A stretch of DNA of 64,000 bases. Source: Paralvinella palmiformis (taxonomy: Eukaryota; Annelida; Polychaeta; Terebellida; Alvinellidae). The position numbers and the translations under genes were made by a program. The stretch covers positions 79,501-143,500 of the forward strand of contig JAODUP010000458.1 of assembly GCA_025642065.1 (NCBI GenBank), given 5' to 3'. The notes under the pieces are model-generated. The model saw only the letters and a list, made by a program, of their open reading frames with translations, did no database searches and had not been told where the DNA came from. Positions 60,881-64,000 of the stretch are shown piece by piece; within the stretch, counting starts at the first letter, position 1, and every line of letters starts with the position of its first letter.

Positions 60881-61569
60881 ACAAACATTACAGTTTGCTG
60901 ACCACGTGAGAATGTACACTAACTCAGTATGAAATCACCGAAGTGATTTAGCTAAAATATAAAGAAGTAGCAATAATGCATAATGGATTATTACTGAACT
61001 AGAACGAAAGATCGTCTCAAACCTAAATAAATACTAATGATTTACTCGAACCTAACAACTAATCCTCATACGTTTCCGTTCATCGCTAAGTGAATGTTCA
61101 TTCACGCCTAATTTAGCGCCCCTAAGTATATGCAGTTAGGTGTGGTGGGATCTAAATTAAAGCACCTATCCATTTGATCTATTTGACCCATGGTCGAGAA
61201 CAGCGGATTTCAGGCAGATCTCCGATACTGCGAATGACACGTCGGGATTATACTAGCTATACATTTAACAAATTTCCTATATCAGTGTAATATAATTACT
61301 CATAAATTACGCAGCTTAATACCCATGGAGATGCCTTCCGGGGTAACAAACGACCCAGGAGTATAAATTCATCAAGCAGCATTGTATGAATTAATAGGTC
61401 GTTTCGCCAGACCACATAAGAGGACAACAATATAGATTCTACATTATACATAACAAAGCTAATAGACTCAAACATGTTGTAATAACGACATAACTTTCTT
61501 ACATTGGGGTAATAAGAAATCTGGATGGAAATAGATAAGATGTCTGGCACGGGCAATGTGCGTTTTGGG
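60881..61569. other. Gene-free stretch
   Basis: No further FReD exon recognised; an 86-codon minus frame at 61296-61556 has no motif. Confidence 0.5.
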
Positions 61570-61760
61570 GTACATATAATGAGGCAACAGGCACAGACCT
61601 ACCTCTATAAATATAAATATAAATACAACTATACATACATTAATCTAAATATTAAATGTTCCATACCTCCACATATCGATACATATATGCGAATACCTAT
61701 GTATTTGTCTGGGCTACTTATCAACCTGTGGAGCCCAGCTAATTCGCTTTTCGAGAGATA
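61570..61760 (+). repeat. Dispersed repeat R, left part
   Basis: GAGGCAACAGGCACAGACCT, ACAACTATACATACATTAAT, TACCTCCACATAT and CAGCTAATTCGCTTTTCG blocks, closely matching 52790-53000. Confidence 0.88.
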
Positions 61761-62219
61761 ACCATATGTTTTCGAAATATCATCCATTTGTTAAATTGTT
61801 TTCTGTCATTTTATGTTTCAACAAAAACACAGTGACACGTGGAAACCCACACAAACACTTCAATATTTCACCTGATTGACCCCCATAGGATTGGACAGAC
61901 TGATTGATGTTGTAATGCGTCTACTCTACCCGTCACTAATGACAAACAAGGGGACAGGTGTCATGGCTAGTCTTACCTGGATTATGACATTAATGTTATA
62001 TTCCAACAACATCACTCAAATCTACTCCGATGCTGCCTCCAATCGTATTAATTCCGTGTTATGTAATCAGCTATCCGGCCTTAGCTCTGCTACTGTGTAC
62101 CATATACCTGGAACAGGAGACGATATTATGAGGAATACGAGCCAAAACGGGACTATGTCATTATGATATAAGAGGTATTGATTGTAAAAAAAACACATCC
62201 TCATTCAGTGTTTCATTTT
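61761..62219. other. Unassigned frame of 96 codons
   Basis: A plus-strand frame at 61876-62166 follows an acceptor-like CCCCATAG and ends in TGA. It has no ATG at its start and no motif fitting the remaining part of a FReD domain. I do not call it a gene. Confidence 0.35.
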
Positions 62220-62790
62220 AGTGGTGTCCCGTTTCCAAGGAGACAAACGTCTAATCATTAATCTAGAACTAGCAATAAAGTAGAAATTAATTGTTCCACT
62301 GACGCTTATAATAAAATAGGATGTAATGCTTGTGAATAACATGAACTCAGCCTGCCAAAAGTTTGTTACAGATGTGTTTTAAAAACTCACTTTAGATTAA
62401 GATTTGACTTTTAACAGAACGAACCAAACAACTGTTTTGTAGCTTCAGCATGCTGGGCAAAAATTACATTTGTTCAATAACTACGTCATACAATATTAGT
62501 ACCCATGGTTACCTTTATAGAGAAGAATTGGCTAATTCTCTTAATACTATCTCTGTTGTCAATTGTCTTAAAGGTAACTTACCAGATGGTCAAGGTATTT
62601 TATAAAGTGGAAATCTTAGTTTAATGATTCCAAAAGGAGCTTTTGTTTTAATGGACAAGTTTTGATTAATTAACTTACTCAGTGATGGTGTTCTCCATGA
62701 TTTATTGGATCTGATATCCTGGATTTCAGGGTTAATATCCGGTAGACCAAGATTCAGACAAATGTTTATATCATTCATATTAAATTAAGA
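62220..62790 (+). repeat. Unclassified coding-like dispersed repeat, copy 2
   Basis: Homologous to 41490-42140: LIINLELAIK, DVMLVNNMN, NTHGYLYREELANSLNTISV, VNCLKGNL, then a segment ending with GGGTTAATAT and AGACCAAGATTCAGA. Stops and frameshifts in both copies; the family is not recognised. Confidence 0.65.
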
Positions 62791-63165
62791 GCACGATCCC
62801 GTTGATCTTGACTCGCCATTAATGCTTCTAACAAGATTTATGTTGAAGGATTTGAGTCGTTATGACATTTGTACAATTGGAATCAGTAATCAAAGCAGAA
62901 CTATCAATCGTGATGGATAGTTCCCATGACAACTCATGTATGATAGTAAGTCTGTTTAGTCTTATGAAAGATAAATATACAGTACTTCAGTATTCAGTTG
63001 ATAAATTATGTCATTATGACCGTAGCCTTTAGATATATCTAAATTATGTATTCGCAATCCCAAAATCTTAATACATTTAGAAATACCAAATACTTTCCTA
63101 AAAGTACTGGAATGTATTACAGATTATATAAGGTGTCATACAAGTTTTGTACATTATTATTAATA
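62791..63165. other. Gene-free stretch
   Basis: Nothing recognisable. Confidence 0.5.
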
Positions 63166-63169
63166 CAAG

Positions 63170-63219
<50 letters not shown>

Positions 63220-63230
63220 TATTATTATTG
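63170..63230. repeat. (ATT)n microsatellite
   Basis: ATT trinucleotide run with one ACT interruption. Confidence 0.96.
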
Positions 63231-63950
63231 TTGTCAGCGTTGTTATTGCTGTTGTAGACACGTCAAAATATTGCTGTCCCTGTATAAAGTTATAGGCAAA
63301 TATTTATATATTTAGGCAAATCAAAATAAATTACTTTTTAAATCAAGATTTCGCCAAAAGCTGTGTTTATTATGGTATCTTGTGTATATATATGTGTGTG
63401 TGTGTATGTATGTGAGAGCATAATGTTCGTCGTACGTTTTAATGGTTAATCCATCTTATTTCGTTTGTTGTTCAAATAAAGATAACTGAATAATTCTAAC
63501 ACATTCTTTCCTAAGTCTTTTCATAAGATAGGCCTTTTATGAGGAATTCATAAACATATCATATGTTATATCTTGCTATAGAGAATCAGTTGAGTCATCC
63601 TTTGGACATTGCTCCACCATTATTGAGTTATATATTAGAAAGAACTTATGATCATTATATGCATATCAGTATTACTTAACATGTACAATGTGAATATGAT
63701 GATATCCTTAATAATACATCTTTAAATGTGTATTATTCGAACGTTTGTTGAAGAAAACATCGAAAACCACCCAGCAAGAAGGAGGTGACAAACAATTGAA
63801 TAGAATCTTAGCACAAAATATTATAACATCCTGCGCTAAATATGGATTGGAAAAATAATGAAAGATGGTATATTATAATCTGCTATAAAATACTATGTAA
63901 ATAAGTAAGGCTTTGTAACATTTCTGTACTACTACTAATACTATTGTCGA
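63231..63950. other. Gene-free AT-rich stretch
   Basis: Short GT run near 63393-63405; no exon recognised. Confidence 0.5.
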
Positions 63951-64000
63951 GCAGCCATGATGGTGCAGTTAGTCAGAGCATTGCACTGGTACCCGAAGAA
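63951..64000 (+). mobile_element. SINE family D head, cut by window end
   Basis: AGCCATGATGGTGCAGTTAG followed by TCAGAGCATTGCACT matches the tRNA-like head of the SINE at 9872 (A box TGGTGCAGTTA). The rest lies outside the window. Confidence 0.75.

Noticed and set aside
61876..62166. Downstream FReD exon candidate
   Set aside because: It has an acceptor-like CCCCATAG but none of the expected FReD features (acidic calcium site, paired Cys, WWY block) in any frame.

Overview
Animal genomic DNA: AT-rich, intron-bearing and dominated by repeats, with no bacterial or viral gene organisation. tRNA-headed SINEs, CR1/L2-type LINE fragments, a TTAA-flanked MITE-like element, a cytoplasmic intermediate filament (IF) gene with a long lamin-type rod, and fibrinogen-related (FReD) exons together suggest a marine lophotrochozoan, most likely a mollusc. 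That assignment is inference.

Two protein-coding loci can be supported. (1) Minus strand, 30053 down to 22386: an apparently complete IF gene that I rebuilt from 11 coding exons. Every splice phase agrees, giving 424 residues with a near-absent head, a rod of about 353 residues and a short tail of about 60 residues without a lamin tail domain or CaaX box. Its introns hold SINEs of three families, a 55-bp minisatellite and many microsatellites. (2) Plus strand, 53890 to at least 60034: scattered exons of a secreted lectin-like locus, namely a phase 1-1 exon resembling a galactose-binding/F-type lectin module, then two FReD exons. Intervening and downstream FReD exons were not found, and one exon ends in an in-frame TAG at its donor, so the locus may be broken or incomplete. 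The last FReD exon runs into a 75-bp tandem array that copies the exon end together with its splice donor; this is the most unusual structure in the window.

Layout: 1-22300 is gene-free, with LINE copies at 1935-3295, 8124-9365 (degenerate) and 15106-17095 (minus), a MITE copy at 4800-5439, SINEs, a GAT-rich tract and an 18-bp minisatellite. 22308-30053 is the IF gene. 30060-53345 is gene-free: a triplicated SINE, 51-bp and 40-bp minisatellites, very long microsatellites around 34.3-36.5 kb, a third LINE copy at 45700-47354 beside an antisense LINE ORF1 fragment, and SINEs. 53890-60880 is the lectin/FReD locus, interleaved with a dispersed repeat (called R here) and a 691-bp Kolobok-like MITE. 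61 kb to the end holds more repeat R, a copy of a coding-like repeat also seen at 41.5 kb, and a truncated SINE head at the window edge.

The two loci show no functional link. The IF protein would build the cytoskeleton of its cell; the FReD/lectin exons would belong to an extracellular recognition protein. Most other long open frames are by-products of microsatellites or minisatellites.
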